A DNA stretch of 26,472 nt from an uncultured Clostridia bacterium (GCA_934292955.1 CAKQXZ010000027.1:1-26472); one strand, 5' to 3'. Positions 1 through 7,477 are shown, counted from the first letter of the stretch. Notes: generated by a model from the sequence alone, not told the origin. Numbers and translations are program-made.

Positions 1-269
1 ACTTTATTTCGTTCTTCGCTTGCGGCGTTTTTGTCGTTGTCTTCGTTTATCGGTTCAACGGAAATGTTAGCAGCGTCGTCAGAGCGTAAAGTCAGTTCGT
101 AGCCGCGTATGCGTATCTCGATAGGGTCGCCCATAGGGGCAACTTTGCGAAGCGTAAGTTTTGTATGCGGAATAAGGCCCATGTCGATCAGTCTGTTGCG
201 AAGCGGACCTTCTCCGCCGACCGCGGTAATAACCGCAGACTGACCGATTTTTAGTTGATTGAGAGTCAT
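1..269 (-). CDS. feoA: FeoA-domain ferrous iron transport protein (partial, C-terminus off the left edge)
   Basis: Reading the minus strand from the ATG at 267-269 gives a small beta-rich protein beginning MTLNQLKIGQSAVITAV, followed by the FeoA/SH3-like signature with GPLRNRLIDMGLIPHT and then PMGDPIEIRIRGYELTLR. FeoA is a small cytosolic partner of the FeoB ferrous iron permease. The core domain ends near residue 75; the visible tail (EPINEDNDKNAASEERNK) is charged and still open at the window edge, so the stop is not seen. A ribosome site (GGAG) lies just upstream of the ATG, and a TATAAT-like -10 (plus-strand ATTATA, 305-310) may serve it, although no good -35 is visible. feoB would be expected next, outside the window. 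Family call is firm; the extent of the tail is unknown. Confidence 0.88.
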   Translation of the reverse strand, partial: MTLNQLKIGQSAVITAVGGEGPLRNRLIDMGLIPHTKLTLRKVAPMGDPIEIRIRGYELTLRSDDAANISVEPINEDNDKNAASEERNK

Positions 270-381
270 TTTTTCTCCGTTCTTTTGTAATTGTATGTAG
301 GCGTATTATATTTTTCGCCCGACGATGACGAATATCCGTCCGTGTGTAATAATTCTGAGTTTTTCGAACGTGTCTTTCGCG

Positions 382-876
382 CTATTGGTCTTTGCGTTCG
401 GAATGCCCGCAGTATTCGCAGTAGAAGTTGATTCCGTCCGAACTCATCATGCCACCGCAACATGGGCATTTTTTCTTTTCGCTGCTTGCTTCGGTCTGTT
501 TTTTGTTCGTGTTGAGTATCAGTTTCCCGTCTTTGAAGAAATAACCCGTTATGTAGCCCTGAGACAAAAGGGAATTGATATAGTTGTTGACGGTTTCTTC
601 CTGGTATGAAGTCTGCGCGACGATATCTTTTACGGTATACATGTTTTCGGCTGTGATAAGCCTGTATACGAAGGCTTTGCGTTTGCACTCTCCGTATTTT
701 ATCCAGATAATGGGCGCGCCGTAAAATCCCGCAACGGTAAACACTATGCCGAAAACGAACATAAGCGTGTTTTTCCCCGCACCGAAAATAATCATCAGAA
801 TACCTGCGGGCAACATAATGGTTAAAACGAGCGATACTATAAGTACGCTTTTTACAACAGAGAAGTAATTTTTCAT
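382..876 (-). CDS. Small membrane protein with C-terminal zinc ribbon, function unknown
   Basis: A 164-residue protein starting MKNYFSVVKS. Two hydrophobic segments lie at about residues 9-30 and 36-57, separated by a short GAGKN turn. The middle (YRLITAENMYTVKDIVAQTS and on to LLSQGYITGYFF) reads like a small winged-helix or helix-turn-helix fold. The C-terminus has two CxxC pairs (CPCCGG and CEYCGH), a typical zinc ribbon. I do not recognise the family beyond this. I chose the ATG at 876 rather than the one at 894 because the best promoter (-10 at 885-890) lies between them, so an mRNA from that promoter would not contain the upstream ATG. There is no Shine-Dalgarno sequence. It is divergent from spoVT and 112 bp upstream of feoA on the same strand. 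A membrane-tethered regulator or a protein-quality-control component is possible, but that is a guess. Confidence 0.75.
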   Translation of the reverse strand: MKNYFSVVKSVLIVSLVLTIMLPAGILMIIFGAGKNTLMFVFGIVFTVAGFYGAPIIWIKYGECKRKAFVYRLITAENMYTVKDIVAQTSYQEETVNNYINSLLSQGYITGYFFKDGKLILNTNKKQTEASSEKKKCPCCGGMMSSDGINFYCEYCGHSERKDQ

Positions 877-884
877 ATGCCCGA

Positions 885-913
885 ATTTTAGCATGGCAAA
901 TAAGAAATGTAAA
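885..913 (-). promoter_or_regulatory. Sigma-A type promoter placing the start site 2 nt from the ATG
   Basis: On the minus strand TTTACA (plus 908-913) is followed after exactly 17 bp by TAAAAT (plus 885-890). Each hexamer matches the consensus at 5 of 6 positions. The expected transcription start is near 878, only two bases before the ATG at 874-876, so the mRNA would be essentially leaderless. Confidence 0.6.
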
Positions 914-969
914 GCGTTTTCGCATAGATTTTTTTGTCTTACGCAAACTCAATATCGGAGGCAATAACA

Positions 970-1518
970 ATGAAAAAAAGCGGACTTATAAGAATCGACG
1001 AAGTAGGGCGTATCGTTTTGCCAAAAGAAATGCGCAAGGTGTTGAAACTCGACCGCGACCGTCTTGTCGAACTGTATGTCGAAAGAGATAGACTTATTAT
1101 TAAAAAATATACGCCGATAGCAAATTCGGCTGAACGCGCGGCGTGTATCTGTCAGACGCTTGCAAAAGAAACGGGATATGTCTGCATTGTTGCGGATACG
1201 GCAAAAATTCTGTGCGTTTCGGGCGACGCGCTTAAAAATATCGTGGATAAAAAGATTTCTACGGGCTTTTACTCTATAATAGAAAACGGCACGCCCGTGC
1301 TTATAAACTACGACGAAGGCGGTAAGCCCGTTTCTCCGTCGGGCGAACCCGAAATAGAATATTCTTCGCTTGCCGCCGTAACGCTTGAAAAAGAAGGCGC
1401 TCCGCTCGGCGCGATCGCTTTGCTTTCGTTCGAAAAAGAAAAGAGGCTAGGCGAAAGCGAGATGAACGTGCTCAAAATCGCAAAACAACTTATAGAGTGC
1501 TGTTGCGTAGATTTATAA
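970..1518 (+). CDS. spoVT: Stage V sporulation protein T (AbrB-type transcription regulator with GAF-like domain)
   Basis: A 182-residue protein. Residues 1-50 form a SpoVT/AbrB swapped-hairpin DNA-binding domain (IRIDEVGRIVLPKEMRKVLKL), and residues 55-180 form a GAF-like sensory domain, the same two-domain layout and nearly the same length (about 178) as B. subtilis SpoVT. SpoVT modulates forespore sigma-G-dependent genes and acts as a DNA-binding tetramer. The start at 970 is chosen because GGAGG (957-961) lies 8 bp upstream; an in-frame ATG at 934 has no ribosome site and would add 12 residues not typical of the family. The next two genes are the same as in B. subtilis (flippase, then mazG/yabN), which supports the call and indicates a spore-former. 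Confidence 0.9.
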   Translation: MKKSGLIRIDEVGRIVLPKEMRKVLKLDRDRLVELYVERDRLIIKKYTPIANSAERAACICQTLAKETGYVCIVADTAKILCVSGDALKNIVDKKISTGFYSIIENGTPVLINYDEGGKPVSPSGEPEIEYSSLAAVTLEKEGAPLGAIALLSFEKEKRLGESEMNVLKIAKQLIECCCVDL

Positions 1519-1565
1519 GCGACTTATTTTTGCGTGGCGTTATGATTAAGTTTTTGCATGGCGTT

Positions 1566-1631
1566 CGTCGGTTGCGTTTTTTGCGTTGCCGACGGAAATT
1601 CAATCGTTATCGTATAGAGACGACGATTGAA
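1566..1631 (+). other. Two stem-loops in the leader of the spoVB-like gene
   Basis: The 122-bp gap between spoVT and the flippase gene holds two inverted repeats: CGTCGG (1566-1571) with CCGACG (1589-1594), and a perfect 9-bp stem TTCAATCGT (1599-1607) with ACGATTGAA (1623-1631). The second hairpin ends 9 nt before the ATG at 1641, where a ribosome site would normally sit. Neither is followed by a clear T-run, so they look more like translation or processing control than a terminator. Confidence 0.45.
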
Positions 1632-1640
1632 AAACTACAT

Positions 1641-3062
1641 ATGAAATTTATAGAAAATGCAGAAAAGCGACTTGGCGCGGCGGGCGGAACTTCATTTGCC
1701 GTAGCGGTTGCTTTTTTAGTTAAGGCAATAGGCGCGCTTTACAAGATTCCGCTTTACAATCTGCTCGGCGATTACGCCACGGGTTTATACGGCATGATCT
1801 TTCCGTTGTTTGCGTTTTTGCTCTGCCTGTCGGGGAGCGGAGTTCCCGTTGCTGTTACAAGAATGATATCGGGCGGGTATGATCCCGAAAAAGTGCTTAA
1901 AAAAACTATGGCGATTTTTCTTTCGGATGGGATAGTTTTGTCCGTGCTGCTTTTTGTTTTTTCAAAATTTATTGCCGATTTGCAAGGTGATAGTAATGCC
2001 GCAAAACTGTATATGGCGATTGCTCCGTCGGTATTTTTCGTCGGTGTGATTGCGGTTTTTCGCGGGTATTTTCAAGGTCTTTCTGATATGCGCCCGACGG
2101 CTTTCAGTCAACTTATAGAACAACTCGTAAGAGCCGTTATCGGACTTATAGCCGCATATTTGCTTCCTGTATCGCAAAAAGACAAAGCCTTTTTTGCCGT
2201 TCTTGCAATAACCTTTTCGGAACTGTGCGCCGCATTTTATTTTTTTATTCTGTACTACAAAAAATCGAAAAAAACGTTGCCGTCGCCAGGTGTAAAAACG
2301 GCGGTTGAAGCCGGGGCGAAAACAATGCCTACGGTCGGCTCGCTTATGTCGATTGCGGTACCGCTTACGCTTAATTCGTTACTTATTCCTTTGTCTGCTT
2401 TGGCGGAAGGTTTTATAGCGGTGCGTGCGCTGCGTTCGTTATTCGGCGATAATGGAACCGCGCTTTACGGATTATATGCCGGCGCGACCGAAACGATAAT
2501 TTCTTTACCCGCGGCGGTTCTTCATCCGCTTGCAAGCGGTTTTTTACCCAAAATGAACGATAAAAAAGTTGCCGCCCGCGCTATGCTTTTTACCGTAATC
2601 GGCGGAGTTTCGGCGGGGCTTATTGTTTTTGTTTTTCCGCAGATTATAGTGAAAATTCTGTTTTCCGGCGTAAGTAATAAGGGCGTTTTAACTGAACTTT
2701 TAAGACTGTCGTCGATAACGGTCGCGCTGCTGCCGATTTTACAGACCATGTCGCTTATACTGGTTGCGAAAGGTGCGCAAAAGCGGGCTTTGTTCAACAA
2801 TACCGTCGGCGCGATAGTGAAAATTGCGGTGTGCGCTGTGCTTGTTTATCGCGCGGGAATAAACGTTTTCGCGCTTGCAATTTCGGATATCGCTTGTTAT
2901 TTCGTTGCTTTAACGCTCGATTTGATATATATTATTACAGAGAATAAAAGGTCAGATGCGATCGAAGGAAGGTCGGATACAAATGATAACGTTAGCGGGA
3001 CTGGGTACAAAAAAGGACGGCTTGTCGCTGAAAGCGTTCAAAGCGATAAAACAGGCGGATAA
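1641..3062 (+). CDS. SpoVB/YabM-like polysaccharide (lipid-linked oligosaccharide) flippase
   Basis: A 473-residue, very hydrophobic protein with roughly 12-14 membrane segments, belonging to the MOP/polysaccharide-biosynthesis exporter superfamily (SpoVB, YabM, MurJ-like). Family hallmarks include an N-terminal cytosolic stretch, then AAGGTSFAVAVAFLVKAIGALYKIPLYNLLG, split here as the first helix, and an SGSGVPVAVTRMIS segment typical of SpoVB. Such proteins flip lipid-linked peptidoglycan or cortex precursors across the membrane. The start at 1641 (MKFIENAEKRLG) fits the family; earlier in-frame starts at 1497 and 1542 add an arginine-rich stretch. No Shine-Dalgarno sequence is visible, and a hairpin sits there instead. 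The last 27 codons overlap the start of mazG by 80 bp; this tail is hydrophilic and probably non-essential. Position between spoVT and mazG matches yabM of B. subtilis. Confidence 0.85.
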   Translation: MKFIENAEKRLGAAGGTSFAVAVAFLVKAIGALYKIPLYNLLGDYATGLYGMIFPLFAFLLCLSGSGVPVAVTRMISGGYDPEKVLKKTMAIFLSDGIVLSVLLFVFSKFIADLQGDSNAAKLYMAIAPSVFFVGVIAVFRGYFQGLSDMRPTAFSQLIEQLVRAVIGLIAAYLLPVSQKDKAFFAVLAITFSELCAAFYFFILYYKKSKKTLPSPGVKTAVEAGAKTMPTVGSLMSIAVPLTLNSLLIPLSALAEGFIAVRALRSLFGDNGTALYGLYAGATETIISLPAAVLHPLASGFLPKMNDKKVAARAMLFTVIGGVSAGLIVFVFPQIIVKILFSGVSNKGVLTELLRLSSITVALLPILQTMSLILVAKGAQKRALFNNTVGAIVKIAVCAVLVYRAGINVFALAISDIACYFVALTLDLIYIITENKRSDAIEGRSDTNDNVSGTGYKKGRLVAESVQSDKTGG

Positions 3063-4422
3063 GGTTTTTTGCAGAACGGCGAACACTTTAAGCGCGTCCG
3101 TTTTTGTCGAAAACGATATTGCGGTCGAATTTCTCGATTATCTTTTCGAAAGTTCGCGCAATTTCGATACGCTTACCAAAAAACTTGCCGCAACGGTTAT
3201 AGCCGCGGGTAAAACGCAGAACGTGGTTTACTGCGTTGACGGAAGCGTTGCGGACGATAATTCATGCGCTTTGATTTTGCAAAAGTGCAAAAACGTACAG
3301 GTGATAGAAGGCTCGTCGCATACGTCCGAAGCGCTGTCTTTGCTCGGTTTCAGGGGCGGTTTTACTTCGATTTCGGCTTATCGCAAAGATAAATTCACTT
3401 CGTCGATTACTTTGCCGCTCGTTATTTACGATCTTGACGATAAACTTACCGCTTCCGAATGGAAATTGTTGTTAACCGACGCATTCGGCGACGAAATGCC
3501 CGCCGCTTTGTTTATCGGCGGAAAAATGCATAAAATACAACTTTTCGAAGCCGATTTGTTCGACGGCTACGGTTACGACACCGTACTTGTGATTTTCGAC
3601 CGTAAATTTACCGAAAAAGAGCGTTTTAACCTTAACGATCTGTTCGATATAGTTACCGCGTTGCGCGCCGAAAACGGCTGCCCGTGGGATAAGGTTCAGA
3701 CGCGCGAAACAATAAAGAACAATCTTATCGAAGAAAGTTACGAAATGTACGACGCTATAAATTCGCAGGATATAAACGGCATTCTGGAAGAAAGCGGCGA
3801 CATGTTCCTGCAGCTTGTTTTCCATACGATTTTTGCCGAAGAAGAACGTTCGTATAACCGAAACGACGTGTTAAGCGGCATATGTTCCAAACTGATTTTC
3901 CGCCACAGCCACGTTTTCGGAAACGACAAGGCAAAGGACGGCAATCAGGCGCTCGACGTGTGGGAAAAGAACAAGAGCATTGAAAAGGGTTATGCGAACG
4001 GGCGCGAATATCTCGACTGCGTTCCGCACAGTTTTCCCGCGCTTATGCGCGCGCAGAAAATGCAGAAACGCGCCGCAAAATATAATTTCGATTTTTCTTC
4101 TGTAGAGCAGATTTACGCAAAAATCGCAGAAGAAACGCTTGAAGTCAGGGCGGCAAAAAACGCGCTCGATAACTGCGAAGAAAGATTTGCCGAAGAGAAA
4201 AAAGAGTGTCTGAAAGGCGAAATAGGCGACCTGCTTTTTTCTGTAGTCAACCTTGCGAGATTTTACGGGGTAGACGCCGAAGAAGCGTTGAAAGTTACTT
4301 GCGATAAATTTCTTAAACGCTTTTCCGAACTCGAAATCGCTATCGAAAAAGACGGAAAAGACATTCGCAAAATGACCGAAGAAGAGATAGATAAATATTA
4401 CAATGAAATTAAAAAGTCTTGA
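2983..4422 (+). CDS. mazG: Tetrapyrrole methylase-like / MazG nucleotide pyrophosphohydrolase fusion (YabN type)
   Basis: A 479-residue two-domain protein. Residues 1-205 resemble the SAM-dependent tetrapyrrole (corrin/porphyrin) methylase fold (MITLAGLGTKKDGLSLKAFKAIKQADKVF), but the usual PGHP/PGDP-type SAM loop is replaced by YCVDGSVADD, so methylase activity is doubtful. Residues about 218-479 form a tandem MazG domain: LRAENGCPWDKVQT, the metal-binding acidic residues E250, E251, E254 and E270...D273, HSHVFG, and a second set in EETLEV...GEIGDLLFSVVNL. MazG hydrolyses (d)NTPs to monophosphates and pyrophosphate, clearing abnormal nucleotides. The start at 2983 follows a GGAAGG site; it lies inside the 3' end of the flippase gene (80-bp overlap). 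The 3' end overlaps dus by 20 bp, indicating one operon. The same fusion occurs as YabN in bacilli. Confidence 0.9.
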   Translation: MITLAGLGTKKDGLSLKAFKAIKQADKVFCRTANTLSASVFVENDIAVEFLDYLFESSRNFDTLTKKLAATVIAAGKTQNVVYCVDGSVADDNSCALILQKCKNVQVIEGSSHTSEALSLLGFRGGFTSISAYRKDKFTSSITLPLVIYDLDDKLTASEWKLLLTDAFGDEMPAALFIGGKMHKIQLFEADLFDGYGYDTVLVIFDRKFTEKERFNLNDLFDIVTALRAENGCPWDKVQTRETIKNNLIEESYEMYDAINSQDINGILEESGDMFLQLVFHTIFAEEERSYNRNDVLSGICSKLIFRHSHVFGNDKAKDGNQALDVWEKNKSIEKGYANGREYLDCVPHSFPALMRAQKMQKRAAKYNFDFSSVEQIYAKIAEETLEVRAAKNALDNCEERFAEEKKECLKGEIGDLLFSVVNLARFYGVDAEEALKVTCDKFLKRFSELEIAIEKDGKDIRKMTEEEIDKYYNEIKKS

Positions 4423-5341
4423 TATAGGTCGATTATCGACTAAAAACAATCTTTTTTTCGCGCCTATGGCAGGGTATTCTGACTATGCTTTCCGCGGTTT
4501 ATGTTCGCTTTTGGGTGCGGGCGTAACGGTTACCGAAATGGTGTCGGCAAAAGGGTTGATGTATAAAAACGAAAACACTGTGTGTCTGTTGGAAAAGTCG
4601 CCCGACGAGAATCTGACGATAGCTCAACTTTTCGGCAGTGACCCGGACGTTATGCGCGCCGCTTGCGAAAGCGAGTTTTTGGTAGGTTACGACGTTATTG
4701 ATATAAACATGGGTTGCCCCGTAACGAAAATTTACGGCAACGGCGAAGGCAGTAAACTTATGGAAACGCCGTCGCTTGCGGAAAAAATCGTATCCGAGTG
4801 CGCTAAATCGGGTAAGGAAATTACGGTTAAATTTCGTGCCGGAATACGCGAAAATCAACTTATAGCCGCAGATTTCGCTAAAAGAATGGAACAGGCGGGC
4901 GCAAAACTCGTAACGGTTCACGGAAGAACCAAAGAAGGAATGTATTCGGGCGAAGTACATTTTGACGAGATAGCAAAAGTTAAAAACTCGGTTAAAATCC
5001 CCGTTATTGCAAACGGCGGCATTTTTACCCCGACCGACGCTGACGTTATGACAGAAAGAACGGGCGCGGACGGTGTTGCGATTGCGCGCGGCGCGTTGTC
5101 CGATCCGATGCTGTTTGCAAAATTGTCGGGTACAAAATCAGATTTTACAATTATCGATTGTATCGATTATCTTATCGAAAAACGCAAACTTACTCAACCT
5201 GACGTAATAGTCGCCCACGCTATGCGCAAGTTTGTGGCACAACTTCTTAAAGGCGTGCGCGGCGGCAAAGAAGCCAAATTGAAAGTTTTTTCCGCCGAAA
5301 GCACCGAAGAAATCAAAGCAATATGCCGCGAAGTTTTGTAA
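4403..5341 (+). CDS. dusB: tRNA-dihydrouridine synthase (Dus family, DusB-like)
   Basis: A 312-residue flavoprotein that reduces uridines in the tRNA D-loop with FMN and NAD(P)H. Visible landmarks are the N-terminal FAPMAGYSDYAFR, AQLFGSDP, DINMGCPVTKIYGNGEGS with the catalytic Cys105, VKFRAGI, TVHGRTKEGMYSG, IANGGIFTPTDA and the phosphate-binding GVAIARGAL. All fit Dus enzymes; length is near the usual 320. The MGCPV...GNGEGSKLM form is closest to DusB, the single Dus of many Bacillota. The gene starts 20 bp before the mazG stop, so it is translationally coupled to it. A copy of the window's 18-nt repeat lies in its first codons (DIGRLST region). Confident in the family, less in the exact subgroup. 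Confidence 0.9.
   Translation: MKLKSLDIGRLSTKNNLFFAPMAGYSDYAFRGLCSLLGAGVTVTEMVSAKGLMYKNENTVCLLEKSPDENLTIAQLFGSDPDVMRAACESEFLVGYDVIDINMGCPVTKIYGNGEGSKLMETPSLAEKIVSECAKSGKEITVKFRAGIRENQLIAADFAKRMEQAGAKLVTVHGRTKEGMYSGEVHFDEIAKVKNSVKIPVIANGGIFTPTDADVMTERTGADGVAIARGALSDPMLFAKLSGTKSDFTIIDCIDYLIEKRKLTQPDVIVAHAMRKFVAQLLKGVRGGKEAKLKVFSAESTEEIKAICREVL
4421..4438 (-). repeat. 18-nt motif copy 1 (inside dus start region)
   Basis: Minus strand reads CGATAATCGACCTATATC, matching the window consensus CGATAAWCGACYTATAGG at 16 of 18 positions; with the flanking base it forms the perfect palindrome GTCGATAATCGAC. It lies in the mazG-dus overlap junction and in dus coding sequence. Confidence 0.55.
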
Positions 5342-5356
5342 TTCAATATAAAAAAT

Positions 5357-5400
5357 AACCCGCCGTAAATCGCGATAAACGACTTATAGGCGGGTTTTTG
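5357..5400. terminator. Bidirectional terminator between dus and the MBL-fold gene
   Basis: Perfect 8-bp stem AACCCGCC (5357-5364) with GGCGGGTT (5389-5396), followed by T-rich sequence on the plus strand and by TTATTTTTTAT on the minus strand, so it can end both converging genes. The 24-nt loop contains repeat copy 2. Confidence 0.8.
5373..5390 (+). repeat. 18-nt motif copy 2 (in terminator loop)
   Basis: CGATAAACGACTTATAGG, 16 of 18 identical to the copy at 23021. Sits in the loop and 3' arm of the dus terminator. Confidence 0.6.
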
Positions 5401-5418
5401 TTTGTGAATTTAAGTATT

Positions 5419-6594
5419 TTACGCGGCAGTTTGTTTCCAGGCTGCGGGCATGGTGCGGTTTGCTTTGAACCAGTCGGTATCTTTCAGCTTGGTAGAACTT
5501 GCAGAAAAATATTTTTCGACGTTTGCCGAACCAGAAGTGGTCGCTATAACTATATTTCCGTTCATAGAAGTAAACGTGCCTTGTTTATAGTCTAAACAAA
5601 GGGTCGTAACGTAAACTTCGTCGGTGTAGGGGGCAACATTGTCTACAAATTGCTGAGTGGGAAATGTGTTTGCGTTGTTGGTCGTGTATTCGGTGCTGCC
5701 TGCGCAGGCGCAAACGCAAACTATATCGGGCTGAATTATTTTTAACATCTGCGCCGAAGAAGAAGTTTTCGAACCGTGGTGTCCCGCTTTATAAAGCACG
5801 CATTTGCCGAGCGAGTTGTTCTTTTGTATAAGGCTTTCTTCGCCGTCTTTTTCAAGGTCGCCCGTAAACAGATATGAGTAGGTTTCCGCGCCGCTCGTTC
5901 TGTTTATTTTAAGGCATACCGAGTAATCGTTTTCTGTTGTCGCTTTTTCTTCGTAATACTTCTGATACAGAATTTCCATTTCGACGTTGTCGGAAAGTTC
6001 GTAAACTCTTTTTGCGCCTTTTTCGTTGTTGTAACAGTCGAGTGCGGAGTAAACGTTCGTGCCGTTTTTCGCCTTTGTTTCTTCGAGTTCGCGCAAGAAA
6101 TTTTTATAAAGTTTAGAACTGTCCTTCTGGTTTGTCTGTGCAAATTTTATAATGTTTTCAGCCTTTACAAGGTCGAGCAGGCTGTCGGTATTTTCGCCCG
6201 TCGCAAAGCCCGCGTAGTGGTCCTGATGTGCGTGGGTAACTACGACGTAATCGAGTTTGCCGTCGATAAGCGGGGATATGTAGTCGTAAATGGGCTTAAC
6301 GCTGTCCGCACGGCTGCCCGCGTCGATAAGAATTTCGGTTTCGCCAACCTTTATAAAAGTGCAGTCGCCCGTGTATTTGTTTCCGAGTTCCAGAAAGTGG
6401 ATAGAAAGTTCCTTGTCTTTAATGGTTTTTACGTCGAGCGCGCCGACGGATGAGAACGAGTAGTTTTCGGTCGCGGGGATTTCGTAGTCGTCAAGCGCAA
6501 GCGTTTTAATAAAAAACCCGCCCGCCGTTCCTATTAAAAAGATAACAAATCCGCACAAAAACGCGACAAAGCCGTTAATTTTCTTTTTAGCCAT
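5419..6594 (-). CDS. Membrane-anchored ComEC-like metallo-beta-lactamase-fold hydrolase
   Basis: A 391-residue protein. An N-terminal helix (about residues 7-31, NGFVAFLCGFVIFLIGTAGG) is an uncleaved signal anchor; the rest should be outside the membrane. The catalytic domain resembles the C-terminal hydrolase of the competence channel ComEC/Rec2: HFLELGNKYTGDCTFI, ILIDAGSR, the metal motif THAHQDHYAG (H121, H123, D125, H126), FTGDLEKDGE and the GHHGSK motif. ComEC-type domains are thought to be nucleases, but this free-standing form has no channel domain and its substrate is unknown. The ATG at 6594 has GGGGGTGG just upstream; it overlaps the stop of the gene before it by 8 bp, showing translational coupling. 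After the GHHGSK region comes an unassigned tail of about 100 residues. Confidence 0.85.
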   Translation of the reverse strand: MAKKKINGFVAFLCGFVIFLIGTAGGFFIKTLALDDYEIPATENYSFSSVGALDVKTIKDKELSIHFLELGNKYTGDCTFIKVGETEILIDAGSRADSVKPIYDYISPLIDGKLDYVVVTHAHQDHYAGFATGENTDSLLDLVKAENIIKFAQTNQKDSSKLYKNFLRELEETKAKNGTNVYSALDCYNNEKGAKRVYELSDNVEMEILYQKYYEEKATTENDYSVCLKINRTSGAETYSYLFTGDLEKDGEESLIQKNNSLGKCVLYKAGHHGSKTSSSAQMLKIIQPDIVCVCACAGSTEYTTNNANTFPTQQFVDNVAPYTDEVYVTTLCLDYKQGTFTSMNGNIVIATTSGSANVEKYFSASSTKLKDTDWFKANRTMPAAWKQTAA

Positions 6595-7150
6595 CGATTT
6601 CCACCCCCGAAACAAATACGGTCTTTATTATTTTTTTACTGCCGAAAGCAAAGTGATTACAAGTGTATTCTATGTAGTAAATGCCCGAAATCGTAAAATC
6701 GATTTCGTCGGTTTCCTGTACGTCGTGCGAGATATCTTCGCGGTAAAGGACTTTTCTTTCGATTTTGTCTGCCAGCGAAGCGCCGAAAAAGTGCGCCGAA
6801 ACGCCCGCGTCGTAAAAATCTACGGCGGCGGCGATTTCTTCTATGGTAACGGCACCGTCTGTTTTTTCCGCCTGCAGTTTTTCTTTGATTGCCGAAAGGT
6901 CTATTTCTGCGTAATCGGCATCTTCCGTTTCGACGCCGTTAACTTTCATCATAAGCGGGGTAAAGTCTATATTTCTGTCGGTAACGAAAAATCCGAGCGC
7001 AAGCCCCGCAATAAAGAGTGCTATAAAAGCGATCAGAATCGGCGATTTGAGAATTTTCTTTTTTGTTTTCTTGTTGATCTCGAAGTCGATCTGCGCCGGT
7101 TCGCTTGTTTTCTTGGTTGCCTTAGCGCGTTTTCCTTGTGATGACGCCAT
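6587..7150 (-). CDS. Single-pass membrane protein, function unknown
   Basis: A 187-residue protein: a lysine-rich cytosolic N-terminus (about residues 1-36), one membrane segment (about 37-56, PILIAFIALFIAGLALGFFV) and an outside domain of about 130 residues containing mixed helix and strand (for example VNGVETEDADYAEIDLSAIK and FTISGIYYIEYTCNHFAFG). I do not recognise the family. The start at 7150 has a strong AAGGAG site. It overlaps and is coupled to the ComEC-like hydrolase, and both proteins are anchored with their main domains on the same outer face, so they may work together. A weak extended -10 (plus 7270-7275) is the only promoter candidate. Confidence 0.75.
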   Translation of the reverse strand: MASSQGKRAKATKKTSEPAQIDFEINKKTKKKILKSPILIAFIALFIAGLALGFFVTDRNIDFTPLMMKVNGVETEDADYAEIDLSAIKEKLQAEKTDGAVTIEEIAAAVDFYDAGVSAHFFGASLADKIERKVLYREDISHDVQETDEIDFTISGIYYIEYTCNHFAFGSKKIIKTVFVSGVEIDG

Positions 7151-7269
7151 TTTTATCTCCTTAAAATTATTTTTATGCGCCCTTGCTTAAAGTCGTTCGA
7201 TTTGCTTTTTTCACTGTGCGATAGTGGATGAAAAGCGGACGACCGGGTAAGGGGTAATCGAGTAAGGCG

Positions 7270-7275
7270 ATTTTA
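7270..7275 (-). promoter_or_regulatory. Possible extended -10 promoter for the membrane protein/MBL pair
   Basis: Minus strand reads TGGTAAAATC, an extended -10 (TGnTAAAAT) with only a poor AT-rich -35. It would give a leader of about 110 nt. The rest of 7151-7360 shows no gene or strong structure. Confidence 0.3.
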
Positions 7276-7362
7276 CCATAAAACGATAAAAATAAAAATG
7301 AAAAATGCCTATTACGGCGAAAAAATAGAATACAAAAAAATAGCGGTTAAGCGCAAAATCGT

Positions 7363-7391
7363 TTGACATAGTATTATAAATCTGTTAATAT
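7363..7391 (+). promoter_or_regulatory. Promoter of rplU-rpmA
   Basis: TTGACA (7363-7368), 17 bp, TAATAT (7386-7391). Start expected near 7398, at the beginning of the structured leader. Confidence 0.8.
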
Positions 7392-7397
7392 AGTCAA

Positions 7398-7477
7398 GAC
7401 CGCTCGGAACGGGCTATTCAAGCGTGCGTATAGCACCGCCTTAGTTTTGGCGAGATTAGACAGGAGGATTTTGTAGG
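7398..7477 (+). promoter_or_regulatory. Probable ribosomal protein L21 leader
   Basis: An 80-nt structured leader between the promoter and rplU: CCG/CGG (7400-7402, 7410-7412), GCTAT/ATAGC (7413-7417, 7430-7434) and GCC/GGC (7438-7440, 7449-7451), followed by AGGAGG (7462-7467). Its position and size fit the known L21 leader of low-GC Gram-positives, which lets the ribosomal protein control its own mRNA. I could not compare it to the covariance model, so the identification rests on context and visible stems. Confidence 0.6.

Noticed and set aside
922..950. A sigma-G-like promoter (GCATA-N17-CAAACTC) ahead of spoVT
   Set aside because: It fits the expected control of spoVT, but the -10 matches only 5 of 7 positions and the start would fall on the ribosome site.
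266..970. A 234-codon minus-strand frame over the zinc-ribbon gene region
   Set aside because: It overlaps a better gene with clear membrane and zinc-ribbon features, is rich in Arg, Tyr and Cys, and has no ribosome site.
2956..3062. A possible sequencing frameshift joining the flippase and mazG frames
   Set aside because: mazG has a good ribosome site and proper start inside the overlap, and both proteins have the expected lengths; a long overlap explains it.
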